A program made the position numbers and the translations under genes. Source: Psychrobacter fozii (GTDB lineage: Bacteria; Pseudomonadota; Gammaproteobacteria; Pseudomonadales; Moraxellaceae). From it: a stretch of 64,000 bases of DNA. Each line of letters opens with the position of its first letter. The first letter of the stretch is position 1. Positions 1 through 9,205 of this stretch are shown here, in pieces. Where the stretch lies: positions 1 through 64,000 of the forward strand of contig NZ_QJSU01000003.1 in NCBI RefSeq assembly GCF_003217155.1, in the 5' to 3' direction. Under the pieces are notes generated by a model, which searched no databases, was not told the origin of the DNA, and saw only the letters and a program-made list of their open reading frames with translations.

Positions 1-213
1 AGTAAAGATGACCATGATAATGACATTACCAAAGGCTTTAATGAGATGGAAGCTGAGGTTAGGCTGACTTATGAGACGTTTAGTCGCCAGCTAGCACCTT
101 ATGTAGGCTTTAGTTATGAGACAGCGCTTGGCAAGGCTCGTGGTCAACGACGTCAAGAAGATGAATCGGTTGATAGCAGTAGTTTGACTGCGGGGGTCAA
201 ATTCTGGTTCTAA
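1..213 (+). CDS. copB: Copper resistance protein B, C-terminal part (partial)
   Basis: The window opens inside this gene; frame 1 gives 70 residues ending in VKFWF and a TAA at 211-213. A terminal aromatic residue after alternating polar/hydrophobic strands is the usual end of an outer-membrane beta-barrel, and the strand with 'TYETFSRQLAPYVGFSYET' resembles CopB/PcoB, an outer-membrane copper-resistance protein. The copper ATPase and Met-rich proteins that follow fit. The N-terminal Met/His-rich part and any upstream multicopper oxidase CopA lie outside the window. Family assignment is by recognition only. Confidence 0.75.
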   Translation, partial: SKDDHDNDITKGFNEMEAEVRLTYETFSRQLAPYVGFSYETALGKARGQRRQEDESVDSSSLTAGVKFWF

Positions 214-240
214 TATTATTAAAATAATAGGAGATATACT

Positions 241-726
241 ATGAATACTTCAGATCAAAGCACCATGAATCATCAACAGGGCATGAACCCGTATGTAAAG
301 TTCACCCTGATGATTGTGACGTCTACGATTGTGATGTACATCATGATGTATTTCAATACTTATGAATGGGATCATATTTATTTTAGTGAAACCCGAGCTT
401 ATATGGCGCTCTACATGGGTGCTGGTATGGCAGTGGTCATGTTGGCATTTATGACCAATATGTATAAGAAGACCAAGGTCAATTTGATGGTCTATGGTCT
501 AAGCGTATTAATGTTTGCCGTCGGTATTTGGGGCGTTAGATCACAAGCAACTGTGGATCAGGTCGATTGGATGCAAGCGATGATACCGCATCACTCGATT
601 GCTATTCTCACCAGTAGTCGTGCTGATATTGAAGATCCGCGTGTACAGCAGCTTGCTGACGATATTATAAAAGCACAAAAACGTGAAATTGATGAAATGA
701 AACAGTTAATTGATGAGTTGGAATAA
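241..726 (+). CDS. DUF305 family membrane protein of the copper cluster
   Basis: 161 residues. Three hydrophobic segments (about 20-38, 54-71 and 82-98) are followed by a C-terminal DUF305-type region with the signature MIPHHSIAI (about 114-122), in which paired histidines and methionines are candidate metal ligands. Met content is high throughout. A good ribosome site (aggag, about 230) precedes the ATG, and the gene starts 27 nt after copB, so it is probably co-transcribed. DUF305 proteins commonly sit in copper/silver resistance loci; a role in copper binding or trafficking at the inner membrane is inferred from context. Confidence 0.8.
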   Translation: MNTSDQSTMNHQQGMNPYVKFTLMIVTSTIVMYIMMYFNTYEWDHIYFSETRAYMALYMGAGMAVVMLAFMTNMYKKTKVNLMVYGLSVLMFAVGIWGVRSQATVDQVDWMQAMIPHHSIAILTSSRADIEDPRVQQLADDIIKAQKREIDEMKQLIDELE

Positions 727-855
727 ACAGTCACAAATTCTGAGCACTCTGTATTAGGTATCATTAAGTAAGTAGCCTATTGAAAGGTATATGTTCACAC
801 GCCAGTACTATATCATTACTTATACTAAGGAAATAACAAGTAAGGAGTACTCATC

Positions 856-1035
856 ATGATTATTATGATGCACGGTATGATGAGCGGGCCTATGGATGGC
901 CTCATGAATGGATCGATGATGCACGAGATGAGCTGGGGGATGATGGTTCTATGTTTAGTATTTGCCCTACTGTTTTTGGCCATATTGATATTAATTATTA
1001 TGTCGCTACTCAAACACCTGCGTAAACCAGATTGA
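856..1035 (+). CDS. Small Met/His-rich membrane peptide (59 aa)
   Basis: A short gene with a strong ribosome site (aaggag at 842-847) and ATG at 856. The first 31 residues hold eleven methionines plus His and Gly (MIIMMHGMMSGPMDG and so on). One transmembrane helix (about 32-52) and a short basic tail HLRKPD follow. This is the layout of a periplasm-facing methionine cluster on a membrane anchor, suited to Cu+ binding. It lies between the DUF305 gene and the copper ATPase on the same strand. I do not recognise a named family; a copper-chaperone role is inference from composition and neighbours. Confidence 0.7.
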   Translation: MIIMMHGMMSGPMDGLMNGSMMHEMSWGMMVLCLVFALLFLAILILIIMSLLKHLRKPD

Positions 1036-1150
1036 GTCTTATTCTTAGATAAGTTATTAAGCGTATAAAGTAAGAGTAGAGACAACGGCTATCAGCGGTT
1101 GATATGACTGAATCAGAATATTTACTTATGGTCTTCAAGGAGTAGTTTTT

Positions 1151-3781
1151 ATGAAACATGTGGCCAAGCAAGCGCATATCAAAAGCGGTAAATACGACAA
1201 AGTGCCAGAGGGCTACAGCGGAACTGTTTATACCTGTCCGATGCATCCAGAGGTGAAAGACGTTACAGATAGCGGCTGTCCCATATGCAAAATGTCTCTT
1301 AAACCTGAAGACACTGTTGTCGAGATGGTAGCAATGAAAGATGACCATACAAGCTGTCATAGTCCGTCAAATACCGAGGCCCATCCTACTAAAGAAAGTA
1401 AGTACGACAAAGTACCGGAAAATTATAGCGGTACCGTTTATACCTGCCCTATGCATCCCGAAGTGAGAGATGTGGAAAAAAGCGATTGCCCAATATGCGG
1501 TATGTTTCTCAAACCTGAGGGCGAGGTTACTGATTCAAATGATAATGAAGACAGTCATGCACACCGTCATGGAAAGGATACTGACCGTACTAAGGTAAAC
1601 TCTATAAAAGGCGGCAAGTACGATAAAGTGCCAGCTGGCTACAGCGGAACCGTTTATACCTGTCCCATGCATCCCGAAGTCAGAGATATTGAGAATAGTG
1701 GTTGTCCCATATGTGGTATGGCACTTGAATCAGAGACTGTTGCTATTGGTGAAGAGGATACCTCAGAGCTCGATGACATGACTCGGCGTTTTTGGATTTG
1801 TACCGTGCTGACCGTCCCTTTGTTTTTGTATGCAATGAGCGATATGGTAGGTATAAATTTAGACAGCTTCATTCAAGGCGGTCAGGGTGATATCGCTGGG
1901 CAGATTGCTCAGTGGATACAGTTGGCGCTTGCGGTACCAGTAGTATTATGGGGAGCAGCACCTTTCTTCGTGCGAGGTTGGCAATCCATAAAAAGTCGCA
2001 ACCTAAATATGTTTACCCTAATTGCGATAGGTGTAGGCACAGCATTTGGTTTCAGTCTGATAGCAACCTTTATTCCGGGCATTTTCCCAGACAGTTTTAG
2101 GGATGCATCCGGTCGAGTCGGTGTTTATTATGAAGCAGCAGCAGTTGTCACGACGTTAGTACTACTAGGTCAGGTGCTAGAGCTTAAAGCCCGAAGCCAG
2201 ACTTCTGGCGCAATTCGTGCTCTTCTTGAGTTGGCACCACCAAATGCAAGGCGGGTAGATGAGCAAGGCGTTGAGACAGAAGTCTCCCTTGACGAAGTTA
2301 TCAGTGGCGACAAATTACGGGTTAAGCCAGGAGAGAAACTCCCTGTAGATGGTATTGTGCTTGAAGGCAGTAGCAGTATCGATGAGTCGATGGTAACGGG
2401 GGAACCTATTCCGGTTTCTAAAGCAAAAGGCGATACGGTTACTGGTGGCACGGTAAACGGCACGGGAACCCTACTGATTGAAGCGGTTGACGTGGGTGAT
2501 GACACGGTACTGTCCAAGATCGTCAAAATGGTTGCTGAAGCCCAGCGCAGTCGCGCACCAATACAGAAACTGGTGGATAAAGTGGCTGGGTGGTTTGTGC
2601 CAACTGTCCTTATCTGCTCTATCATAACTTTTATCGTCTGGGCTATTTTCGGACCTGCGCCTGCCATGGCCTTTGCGCTGGTCAACGCTATTGCAGTGTT
2701 AATCATCGCTTGCCCTTGTGCGTTAGGACTCGCCACGCCTATGTCGATTATGGTCGGTACCGGAAAGGGTGCTCAGAATGGTGTGCTTATCAAAAACGCT
2801 GAAGCGTTAGAGAGCATGGAAAAAGTCGATACCATCGTTGTCGATAAAACGGGAACATTAACCGCAGGCAAACCAGAGCTCACTGCTATCGAAGCACTTG
2901 GTGGCTTAGATGAAAATGAACTGCTTATACTTGTCGCTGCGGTAGAGACTGCCAGCGAGCATCCTTTGGCAGAAGCTATCGTTAAAGCTGCGCAAGAAAA
3001 ATCTCTTGATATTGCTAAAGCCAGTGATTTTAGCTCAACCACTGGCGAAGGCGCGCAGGCACTGGTCAATGGCAAGCAAGTCGCTGTAGGCAACTCAAAA
3101 TTCATGCAACGTCTTGATAGCTTTGACAGTACGCTTTCAGAACGTGCTGATAAGCGGAGAAAAGACGGCGAAACGGTAATGTTTGTAGCAGTAAACGGCC
3201 AAGCTGCTGGTTTAATATCAGTCGCTGATCCGATCAAGCCGAGTACTAGCGAAGCGATATCTTTACTGCATCAGGCTGGACTAAAGGTGGTCATGCTAAC
3301 AGGTGACAACGAAATAACTGCTAGAGCCGTTGCCAGTAAGTTAAATATTGATGAGGTACATGCTGACGTCTCTCCAGAAGACAAAAACCGTATTATCAAA
3401 GATCTACAAAATAGCGGCAAGGTCGTGGCTATGGCGGGTGACGGTATTAACGATGCTCCCGCTCTTGCACAGGCTAACGTTGGCATTGCCATGGGCACAG
3501 GAACAGATGTGGCTATGGAGAGTGCTGGCATCACGCTAGTGAAGGGTGATCTGATGGGAATTGTCAGAGCCCATAAACTGAGTCATTCTACGATGCAAAA
3601 TATCAGACAAAACCTGTTTTTTGCGTTTATCTACAATGCGCTTGGTATACCGCTTGCGGCAGGCGTTCTGTATCCATTCTTTGGGCTGTTGCTCAGTCCA
3701 ATGATAGCGGCCGCTGCGATGAGTCTGTCTTCAGTATCTGTTATTGGCAATGCGCTGAGATTGCGTCGCTTGAAACTGTAA
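1151..3781 (+). CDS. copA: Cu+-exporting P1B-type ATPase with three N-terminal metal-binding modules
   Basis: 876 residues. ATP-driven export of Cu+ (or Ag+) from cytoplasm to periplasm. The catalytic core is complete: TGEP (416-419), membrane metal site CPC (521-523), phosphorylated Asp in DKTGT (D565), SEHP (602-605) and GDGINDAP (763-770). Instead of ferredoxin-like CxxC HMA domains the N-terminus has three near-identical heavy-metal-binding modules (about 11-54, 81-123 and 152-194), each with YTCPMHPEV and CPIC, separated by His/Asp-rich linkers. Most relatives I know carry one such module. The first copy reads CPICKM where the others read CPICGM. ATG follows aaggag at 1137-1142. It is a different protein from the multicopper oxidase also called CopA. 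Confidence 0.95.
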   Translation: MKHVAKQAHIKSGKYDKVPEGYSGTVYTCPMHPEVKDVTDSGCPICKMSLKPEDTVVEMVAMKDDHTSCHSPSNTEAHPTKESKYDKVPENYSGTVYTCPMHPEVRDVEKSDCPICGMFLKPEGEVTDSNDNEDSHAHRHGKDTDRTKVNSIKGGKYDKVPAGYSGTVYTCPMHPEVRDIENSGCPICGMALESETVAIGEEDTSELDDMTRRFWICTVLTVPLFLYAMSDMVGINLDSFIQGGQGDIAGQIAQWIQLALAVPVVLWGAAPFFVRGWQSIKSRNLNMFTLIAIGVGTAFGFSLIATFIPGIFPDSFRDASGRVGVYYEAAAVVTTLVLLGQVLELKARSQTSGAIRALLELAPPNARRVDEQGVETEVSLDEVISGDKLRVKPGEKLPVDGIVLEGSSSIDESMVTGEPIPVSKAKGDTVTGGTVNGTGTLLIEAVDVGDDTVLSKIVKMVAEAQRSRAPIQKLVDKVAGWFVPTVLICSIITFIVWAIFGPAPAMAFALVNAIAVLIIACPCALGLATPMSIMVGTGKGAQNGVLIKNAEALESMEKVDTIVVDKTGTLTAGKPELTAIEALGGLDENELLILVAAVETASEHPLAEAIVKAAQEKSLDIAKASDFSSTTGEGAQALVNGKQVAVGNSKFMQRLDSFDSTLSERADKRRKDGETVMFVAVNGQAAGLISVADPIKPSTSEAISLLHQAGLKVVMLTGDNEITARAVASKLNIDEVHADVSPEDKNRIIKDLQNSGKVVAMAGDGINDAPALAQANVGIAMGTGTDVAMESAGITLVKGDLMGIVRAHKLSHSTMQNIRQNLFFAFIYNALGIPLAAGVLYPFFGLLLSPMIAAAAMSLSSVSVIGNALRLRRLKL

Positions 3782-3861
3782 TTTTTGTACGGTAAAGAGG
3801 GTCTTAAAGCACACATACACATACTGGTCTTATCAAGACTTTAAAATATAAGGATCACGTT

Positions 3862-4146
3862 ATGGGCAGTTTTTCTATTACACATTGGCTGATTTTATTA
3901 GTAGTGGTGGTGGTCGTATTTGGCACTACTAAGCTTAAAAATGCTGGCAAAGATTTAGGCGGTGCAGTAAAGGGTTTTAAAGAAGCAGTCAAAGATGAAG
4001 AAACTTCGCGTGCTCGCAATAATCGTTCACTTGACCATGAAAATAGTACACCAGTTTCAAACAATGGTTCAAATACACAGGTAGGGGCTCAGGCTGATGA
4101 TACAGAAATCAGTCCTGTCACCACTGATGATCAGCAAAAAGTATAA
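3862..4146 (+). CDS. tatA: Sec-independent translocase component TatA/E
   Basis: 94 residues with TatA architecture: a short periplasmic N-terminus, one transmembrane helix (about 8-21, Val-rich), the FGTTKL hinge, an amphipathic helix (about 28-46) and a polar disordered tail. TatA forms the pore of the twin-arginine pathway. No tatB or tatC follows, so this is a stand-alone copy 80 nt behind the copper ATPase. Multicopper oxidases of copper loci are usually Tat substrates, which gives a plausible reason for the location; that link is inference. Confidence 0.88.
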   Translation: MGSFSITHWLILLVVVVVVFGTTKLKNAGKDLGGAVKGFKEAVKDEETSRARNNRSLDHENSTPVSNNGSNTQVGAQADDTEISPVTTDDQQKV

Positions 4147-4256
4147 AGGCTGCATCTTGTTCCCGTAACGGATTTTATGTTAAGTAGATTTTAGATAGAG
4201 AAGTCAGTTCTCACTGCTTTCATTTAGGTATGTTACAAAGGAACTAATCCATTGAT

Positions 4257-4484
4257 TTGTCTGACACTTGGCATAGGTATAGAGTTAATGTTAATAACAG
4301 ACAAAAAATCATCGATACCTTTTCTGGCACGAAAAATACCTACTTAACTGTTCTTAAACCACTGATAACCACTTGGAAAGATACGTCGCCATATGAGTTA
4401 TGGCTAAAAGACTCTGATGATAATTCAATCGAAATATATGTATGTCTAACAGATACAAAGTTTTTAACAAACCCCATAAAATGA
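4257..4484 (+). CDS. Small hypothetical protein
   Basis: 75 codons from a TTG at 4257. An in-frame TAA at 4245 limits any extension, and ATT at 4251 is the only other candidate start. aaagga (4237-4242) is somewhat far upstream. The product is polar and soluble, with no signal peptide or obvious motif. A strong bidirectional terminator follows. I do not recognise it, and it may be a non-coding open frame between tatA and the convergent BCCT gene. Confidence 0.4.
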   Translation: MSDTWHRYRVNVNNRQKIIDTFSGTKNTYLTVLKPLITTWKDTSPYELWLKDSDDNSIEIYVCLTDTKFLTNPIK

Positions 4485-4530
4485 GCAGTCAAAGTGGTGG
4501 AGCATAGAACTATATAAGTTACTCGTCAAA

Positions 4531-4558
4531 AAATAGAAACTCCTAAGAGTTTCTATTT
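4531..4558. terminator. Bidirectional rho-independent terminator
   Basis: A perfect 12-bp hairpin AAATAGAAACTC / GAGTTTCTATTT with a CTAA loop, AT-rich on both flanks. It separates the copper block (+) from the convergent BCCT transporter gene (-). Confidence 0.8.
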
Positions 4559-4577
4559 TAATAAGGTAAAGCAAATT

Positions 4578-6227
4578 TTATTGTGCGGCTTTTGGCAGAT
4601 CTTGATCCACAGTTTTAACGTTTGAATTAAGAGCATTATAAGTCTCTATGCTGTCTGCTTCTTTGTTTAAGCTCTTATATAGAGTGATACACATAATGAA
4701 AAGAAAGATTGAAATCGGGAAGCCGGCAATAATAGAGGCTGTTTGCATGGCTTTTAGGCCGCCAGCATAGAGTAATCCACCAGCAATAATGGCGATTAAT
4801 ACCCCCCAAACAACCCGCATTTTTTTAGGGGAAGTCTGAGCCCCCTCTGCATCAAGAAAGCATAAAACGTAGGTTCCACTATCAGCGGAAGTGATTAGGA
4901 ACGTGGCAAGTAAGATACAAGCTAGAATACTTAATACCTGTCCGATTGTGTCGCCACCCACGCTATCAAACATAGTAAATAAAGCAAAGGTGGTGTCTAC
5001 CTGGACAGCTTCAACGATAGGTCCACCAGTAAAAGCTTCTTGAGCAGGTAGGCCTGATTCAACCAATGCTGCCGCTTGCGTTTCATAAACGTGGCGAGCA
5101 TCTTGCTCAGCTTTTAGGGCAGAGCCACCTACGACTGACATCCAGATTGCTGTGATTAAAGTTGGTACGAGTAGTACGCCACCAATTAATTCACGAATAG
5201 TACGTCCCTTTGAGATGCGGGCGACAAACATACCAACAAAAGGTGCCCAGGTCATCCACCACGGCCAATAATAAGCCGTCCACCAGTTCTGCCAACCTGA
5301 GTCTTTTTGTGCATCACTCCATAAACTCATACCTATGATGTTTTGAGTATAGTTGCCAGTGGTTTCGAGCAGCGTATGTAGGATATAGCGAGTTGGGCCG
5401 ATAACCATGAGGATGACAATCAAAGAGAGTGCTAATAGCATGTTTAGGTTAGATAAGTACTTCATTCCTTTGTTGACGCCTGTTACTGCAGAATAAGTCG
5501 CAATCGTACATAGCACACCCAATAGAAGAAGCTGATTAGATAGACTGTTGTCGATACCAAACACTTGGCTCAAGCCAGTATTGATTTGGAGAGCACTCAT
5601 ACCAAGAGATTGAGCAATACCAAATGCTGTAATGACGATAGTAAAAATATCAATCGTGTGTCCAATGGGTCCGTAAATACGGTCTCCAATGACTGGATAA
5701 AGTATGGAGCGTAAGCTGAAAGGTAATCCTTTTCGATAGCTAAAATAAGCCAATGCTAATGCTGTAATACAGAATATTGCCCACGGATGTAACCCCCAGT
5801 GAAAGAAGGTGAGCTGCATGGCCATACTCGCCGACTCATCACTCAAGTCGGCAGCAAAAGGATTACTCATATAGTGATAGATAGGTTCGGCCGCAGACCA
5901 AAAAACTAGACCAACCCCCATACCACCAGAAAACAGCATGGATATCCAACTGATAAAGCTGAACTCTGGTTTCTCATCGTCTTTACCTAAGCGTATATGC
6001 CCAAGACGGCTGAACATCACGAAAAAGAGAAAGCCGACAACACTCGTCATCAAAAAAACATAGAACCACTTAAAATTTTGCAATAACATGGTTGAAAAAC
6101 TTTCAAATACCACACCTGCCTGTTCTGCTTGGAGCGCACAGAACAATACGAAAGCAATAACCAACACTTTTGAGACAACCGTTATGGTTGGATTTAATCC
6201 TTTAAAAATGCCTGATGTAGCTAGCAT
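4578..6227 (-). CDS. BCCT family betaine/choline/carnitine-type transporter
   Basis: 549 residues with about 12 transmembrane helices. It shows BCCT hallmarks: GMGVG in the substrate helix (about 102-106), followed by FWSAAEP, and the aromatic box segment WWTAYYWPWWMTWAP (about 315-329). The family imports quaternary ammonium or related methylated compounds by Na+ or H+ coupling. There is no long C-terminal osmosensing tail, which favours a nutritional rather than osmotic role. The start is ATG at 6227 with aaggag five bases upstream; a GTG two codons earlier sits on the ribosome site. It diverges from the Rieske oxygenase gene, so it probably imports that pathway's substrate. Confidence 0.9.
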   Translation of the reverse strand: MLATSGIFKGLNPTITVVSKVLVIAFVLFCALQAEQAGVVFESFSTMLLQNFKWFYVFLMTSVVGFLFFVMFSRLGHIRLGKDDEKPEFSFISWISMLFSGGMGVGLVFWSAAEPIYHYMSNPFAADLSDESASMAMQLTFFHWGLHPWAIFCITALALAYFSYRKGLPFSLRSILYPVIGDRIYGPIGHTIDIFTIVITAFGIAQSLGMSALQINTGLSQVFGIDNSLSNQLLLLGVLCTIATYSAVTGVNKGMKYLSNLNMLLALSLIVILMVIGPTRYILHTLLETTGNYTQNIIGMSLWSDAQKDSGWQNWWTAYYWPWWMTWAPFVGMFVARISKGRTIRELIGGVLLVPTLITAIWMSVVGGSALKAEQDARHVYETQAAALVESGLPAQEAFTGGPIVEAVQVDTTFALFTMFDSVGGDTIGQVLSILACILLATFLITSADSGTYVLCFLDAEGAQTSPKKMRVVWGVLIAIIAGGLLYAGGLKAMQTASIIAGFPISIFLFIMCITLYKSLNKEADSIETYNALNSNVKTVDQDLPKAAQ

Positions 6228-6419
6228 GATCACTCCTTGAATACGTTACGACAGCTAGATTTCCGTAGCCAGCTGCGTGTTTGGGTCATTCAGAGTAGTG
6301 CTATGTGCCCATACCTTTCAACCTATTTATTATCATAAATGCATGAGTTTTATTAATAGAAAACAATTGTAGGTATTAAATACAGAGCCTTTCTATAAAA
6401 TACATGACAAAAACTCATG

Positions 6420-6468
6420 AATATCTAGCAGAAAAGTCGTTTGTCAAACTCCGCAATGTCTAGCAGAA
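6420..6468. promoter_or_regulatory. Direct repeats in the divergent control region
   Basis: AATATCTAGCAGAA (6420-6433) and AATGTCTAGCAGAA (6455-6468) match in 13 of 14 bases, 35 bp apart. They lie in the roughly 320-bp space between the divergent transporter and oxygenase genes. ACTCATGAAT also occurs twice nearby (about 6412 and 6490). These could be operator sites for the LysR regulator encoded at the end of the cluster; no binding motif is established. Confidence 0.4.
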
Positions 6469-6553
6469 TCTTCATCAAGCAGTACACATTACTCATGAAT
6501 GGCTACAGCCAACGCAAGGAAGTATGCGTCATTTTATTATATGGAGATTCAGC

Positions 6554-7747
6554 ATGAACCAAACTAACCACAATCGCATCTCAATCCAACAAGTAGATAG
6601 TGTTTTGCACCCCATCACTGAAGCAAGTGGTATGCCTAATACTGCCTATGTCAGCGAAGAGTATTTCAATTTTGAGCGCGATAACATCTTAAGCAAAACT
6701 TGGGTATGTGTCGGGTTTGCCTCTGACCTTATTAAAAACGGCTACATCAAACCTGTCGGATTTATGGGATTGCCATTATTGATGATGCGTAATCGTGAAG
6801 GTAGGGTACAAGTGTTTCATAACGTTTGTAGTCATCGCGGTATGAAATTGGTTCATGAAGAAGGCGTGGTACAGGGTGTGATTCGCTGTCAGTATCATTC
6901 TTGGAGCTACGATTTAGACGGAAACTTAAAAGGAACGCCGCACGTAGGCGGTATAGGTAAACACAAAGATGAGCGTTTTAAATGCGAAGACCATGGTCTA
7001 CGTGCATTACGTTCTAGTGTTTGGATGGATATGGTCTTTGTCAACATATCAGGGGATGCCGTACCGTTTGAAGATCATATCGCTCCTTTGTTAGAGCGTT
7101 GGAAGCCGTTTTGGGGAGAGAATGGTGTCGATCAAATCCACCGTGTGGATATGAGTGAAGGTTTAGAGATTGAGGTAGACAGTAACTGGAAGTTAACGGT
7201 CGAAAACTACTGTGAAGCCTATCATTTGCCTTGGGTGCATCCAGCGTTGAACACGTACTCAAAGCTAGAAGACCATTACAACATTATGTTTGAAGACCGT
7301 TTTGCAGGACAAGGTAGCTATAAATACAACTTGTCTGATACCCAAGGTACTCATTTACCTAAGTTTCCAAGCTGGCCAGAAGATAAGTTGCGTCATGCTG
7401 AATATGTGGCTCTGTTTCCAAACGTACTGTTGGGCATTCAGGCAGACCATGTATTTGCAATGATGATTGATCCTATCAGTGCCGAAAAAACAACTGAAAA
7501 GCTCCGCTTGTACTTTGTCAGTGATGAATCTGCTAAAGACATTTATGCAGCTTGTCGTACAGCGACGCTAGAGTCTTGGCGTGTGGTGTTTAGTGAAGAC
7601 ATTACGGCGGTCGAAGGTCTACAAAAGGGTCGTCATTCTCCAGGGTTTGGTGGCGGTGTGTTTTCACCCGAGATGGACTTACCAACACATTTCTTCCAAA
7701 AATGGCTAGCCACACAAGCTAAAGCTGCACTAGAAAAGGAGGTATAA
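6554..7747 (+). CDS. Rieske (2Fe-2S) non-heme iron oxygenase, alpha subunit
   Basis: 397 residues from ATG at 6554 (ggag seven bases upstream); an in-frame ATG at 6524 has a poorer site. Rieske ligands are C92-x-H94 and C112-x2-H115. The catalytic domain has the mononuclear iron triad H224 and H229 in ENYCEAYHLPWVHP and a likely D349 in SEDI. Length and motif order match the choline monooxygenase / glycine betaine (GbcA) / carnitine oxygenase branch rather than two-subunit aromatic dioxygenases, and no beta subunit is nearby. It probably hydroxylates an N-methyl or adjacent carbon of an imported amine. The substrate cannot be read from sequence. Confidence 0.9.
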   Translation: MNQTNHNRISIQQVDSVLHPITEASGMPNTAYVSEEYFNFERDNILSKTWVCVGFASDLIKNGYIKPVGFMGLPLLMMRNREGRVQVFHNVCSHRGMKLVHEEGVVQGVIRCQYHSWSYDLDGNLKGTPHVGGIGKHKDERFKCEDHGLRALRSSVWMDMVFVNISGDAVPFEDHIAPLLERWKPFWGENGVDQIHRVDMSEGLEIEVDSNWKLTVENYCEAYHLPWVHPALNTYSKLEDHYNIMFEDRFAGQGSYKYNLSDTQGTHLPKFPSWPEDKLRHAEYVALFPNVLLGIQADHVFAMMIDPISAEKTTEKLRLYFVSDESAKDIYAACRTATLESWRVVFSEDITAVEGLQKGRHSPGFGGGVFSPEMDLPTHFFQKWLATQAKAALEKEV

Positions 7748-7748
7748 G

Positions 7749-9179
7749 ATGCAACATTACCTTAATTATATCAATGGTGAATGGAAAGACTCACACTGTC
7801 AACTGACTGTGATGAACCCCGCTACTGGTGCACCCTATGCCACTGTTGCTCAAGCAAGTATCGAGGATGCTGATCTAGCAATGGCTGGAGCAAGGCATTG
7901 TGTGAGCCAAGGGTTGCTTACCGATATACGCCCAGCGCAGCGTCTTACTTGGATGCTCAAGGCAGCTGAGGAAATTCGTAAAATTACGGAAGAGGCCGCT
8001 TTAGTACTGTGCTCAGAAAATGGTAAAAACTTGGATACGGCTCGTGATGAGTTCATCGAAGCAGCCCGTTACTTTGAGTATTACGCTGGCATCGCAGACA
8101 AAATTGAAGGGATATCTGTGCCATTGGGCAAAGACTACATCAATTTTACTCAATACGAGCCAATGGGTATATCAGTACAAATTGTCCCTTGGAATTTCCC
8201 TGTATCAATTTGCGCACGTTCTTTGGCACCAGCTTTAGCCGCTGGTAATGCAGTGGTTGTAAAATCTCCTGAGGTTTCGCCCATCGCTATGACATTGCTA
8301 TTTGAAGCGATCGAAAAAGCTGGTTTTCCAAAAGGCGCGGTGAACTTACTTTGCGGCAAAGGCTCAGAGGTTGGCTCGCACTTAGTGAAGCATTCGGAAA
8401 CCAATCAAATTGTATTTACAGGTTCAGTACCAACTGGGCAACGCATATTGATAGATGCTGCTGAACGCGCAACGCCTTCAGTGATGGAGCTGGGAGGAAA
8501 GTCTGCTGCCATCGCACTAGCAGATGTGGATCTAGACACGTTATTGAGCAGTGTAAAGGTCGGTATTTTCTATAACTCTGGGCAAGTATGCTCAGCGATG
8601 TCACGGCTACTGGTACATCGCAGCCGTTATGACGAAGTAAAAAATGCAGTCGTTGATTTGGCACAGAGCTTAAGTATCGGAGTAGGTGAAGATAACCCTG
8701 ATCTAACGCCTGTAGTATCCAAGAATCAACAGCAGCAGATTCTAAAAATGATTGAGTCTGCTCGTAAAGAGGGCGCATGTATTTTGACAGGTGGTAGTGC
8801 ACCTGACTTAGATGGTTATTTTGTATCGCCAACGATCATCGAAGCTAGCCATGAGATGAGTATCACGCAGCAAGAAGTCTTTGGACCTGTCTTAGTGATA
8901 ATGCCATTTGATGAAGAAGAGCAAGCGATTGAAATGGCCAATGGGACAGAGTTTGGTTTAGTGGCTGGGGTGTTTGGCGAAGGGTTAAGTCAGACGTTAC
9001 GGGTGGCAAACAAACTGGTTGCTGGGCAGATATTCATTAATGAGTGGTTTGCAGGCGGGGTTGAGACACCTTTTGGCGGCGTAGGATTATCAGGTTTTGG
9101 TCGAGAAAAAGGGCAGGAAGCCATCTATAGTTATGTTCAGACGCGCAATATTGGTATTCGTTTGAGACACAACAAGTAG
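7749..9179 (+). CDS. NAD(P)+-dependent aldehyde dehydrogenase
   Basis: 476 residues, class-I ALDH fold. Catalytic set present: N149 in PWNFP, K172 in VVKSPE, general base E247 in MELGGK and nucleophile C281 in GQVCSA. The nearest types I recognise are betaine-aldehyde and succinate-semialdehyde dehydrogenases. It starts one base after the oxygenase stop with a ribosome site inside that gene's end (ggaggt), so the two are translationally linked. It probably oxidises the aldehyde released after the oxygenase step to an acid. Confidence 0.93.
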   Translation: MQHYLNYINGEWKDSHCQLTVMNPATGAPYATVAQASIEDADLAMAGARHCVSQGLLTDIRPAQRLTWMLKAAEEIRKITEEAALVLCSENGKNLDTARDEFIEAARYFEYYAGIADKIEGISVPLGKDYINFTQYEPMGISVQIVPWNFPVSICARSLAPALAAGNAVVVKSPEVSPIAMTLLFEAIEKAGFPKGAVNLLCGKGSEVGSHLVKHSETNQIVFTGSVPTGQRILIDAAERATPSVMELGGKSAAIALADVDLDTLLSSVKVGIFYNSGQVCSAMSRLLVHRSRYDEVKNAVVDLAQSLSIGVGEDNPDLTPVVSKNQQQQILKMIESARKEGACILTGGSAPDLDGYFVSPTIIEASHEMSITQQEVFGPVLVIMPFDEEEQAIEMANGTEFGLVAGVFGEGLSQTLRVANKLVAGQIFINEWFAGGVETPFGGVGLSGFGREKGQEAIYSYVQTRNIGIRLRHNK

Positions 9180-9205
9180 TCACAGAGTAAAAGGGAGTAG
9201 GCACA

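Noticed and set aside
825..1085. Minus-strand open frame over the Met-rich gene
   Set aside because: It is the antisense shadow of the small copper-cluster gene at 856-1035, which has the ribosome site and sensible composition.
6554..7747. Carnitine monooxygenase CntA
   Set aside because: The N-terminus does not match the CntA I know and there is no CntB-type reductase; the broader family call is safer.
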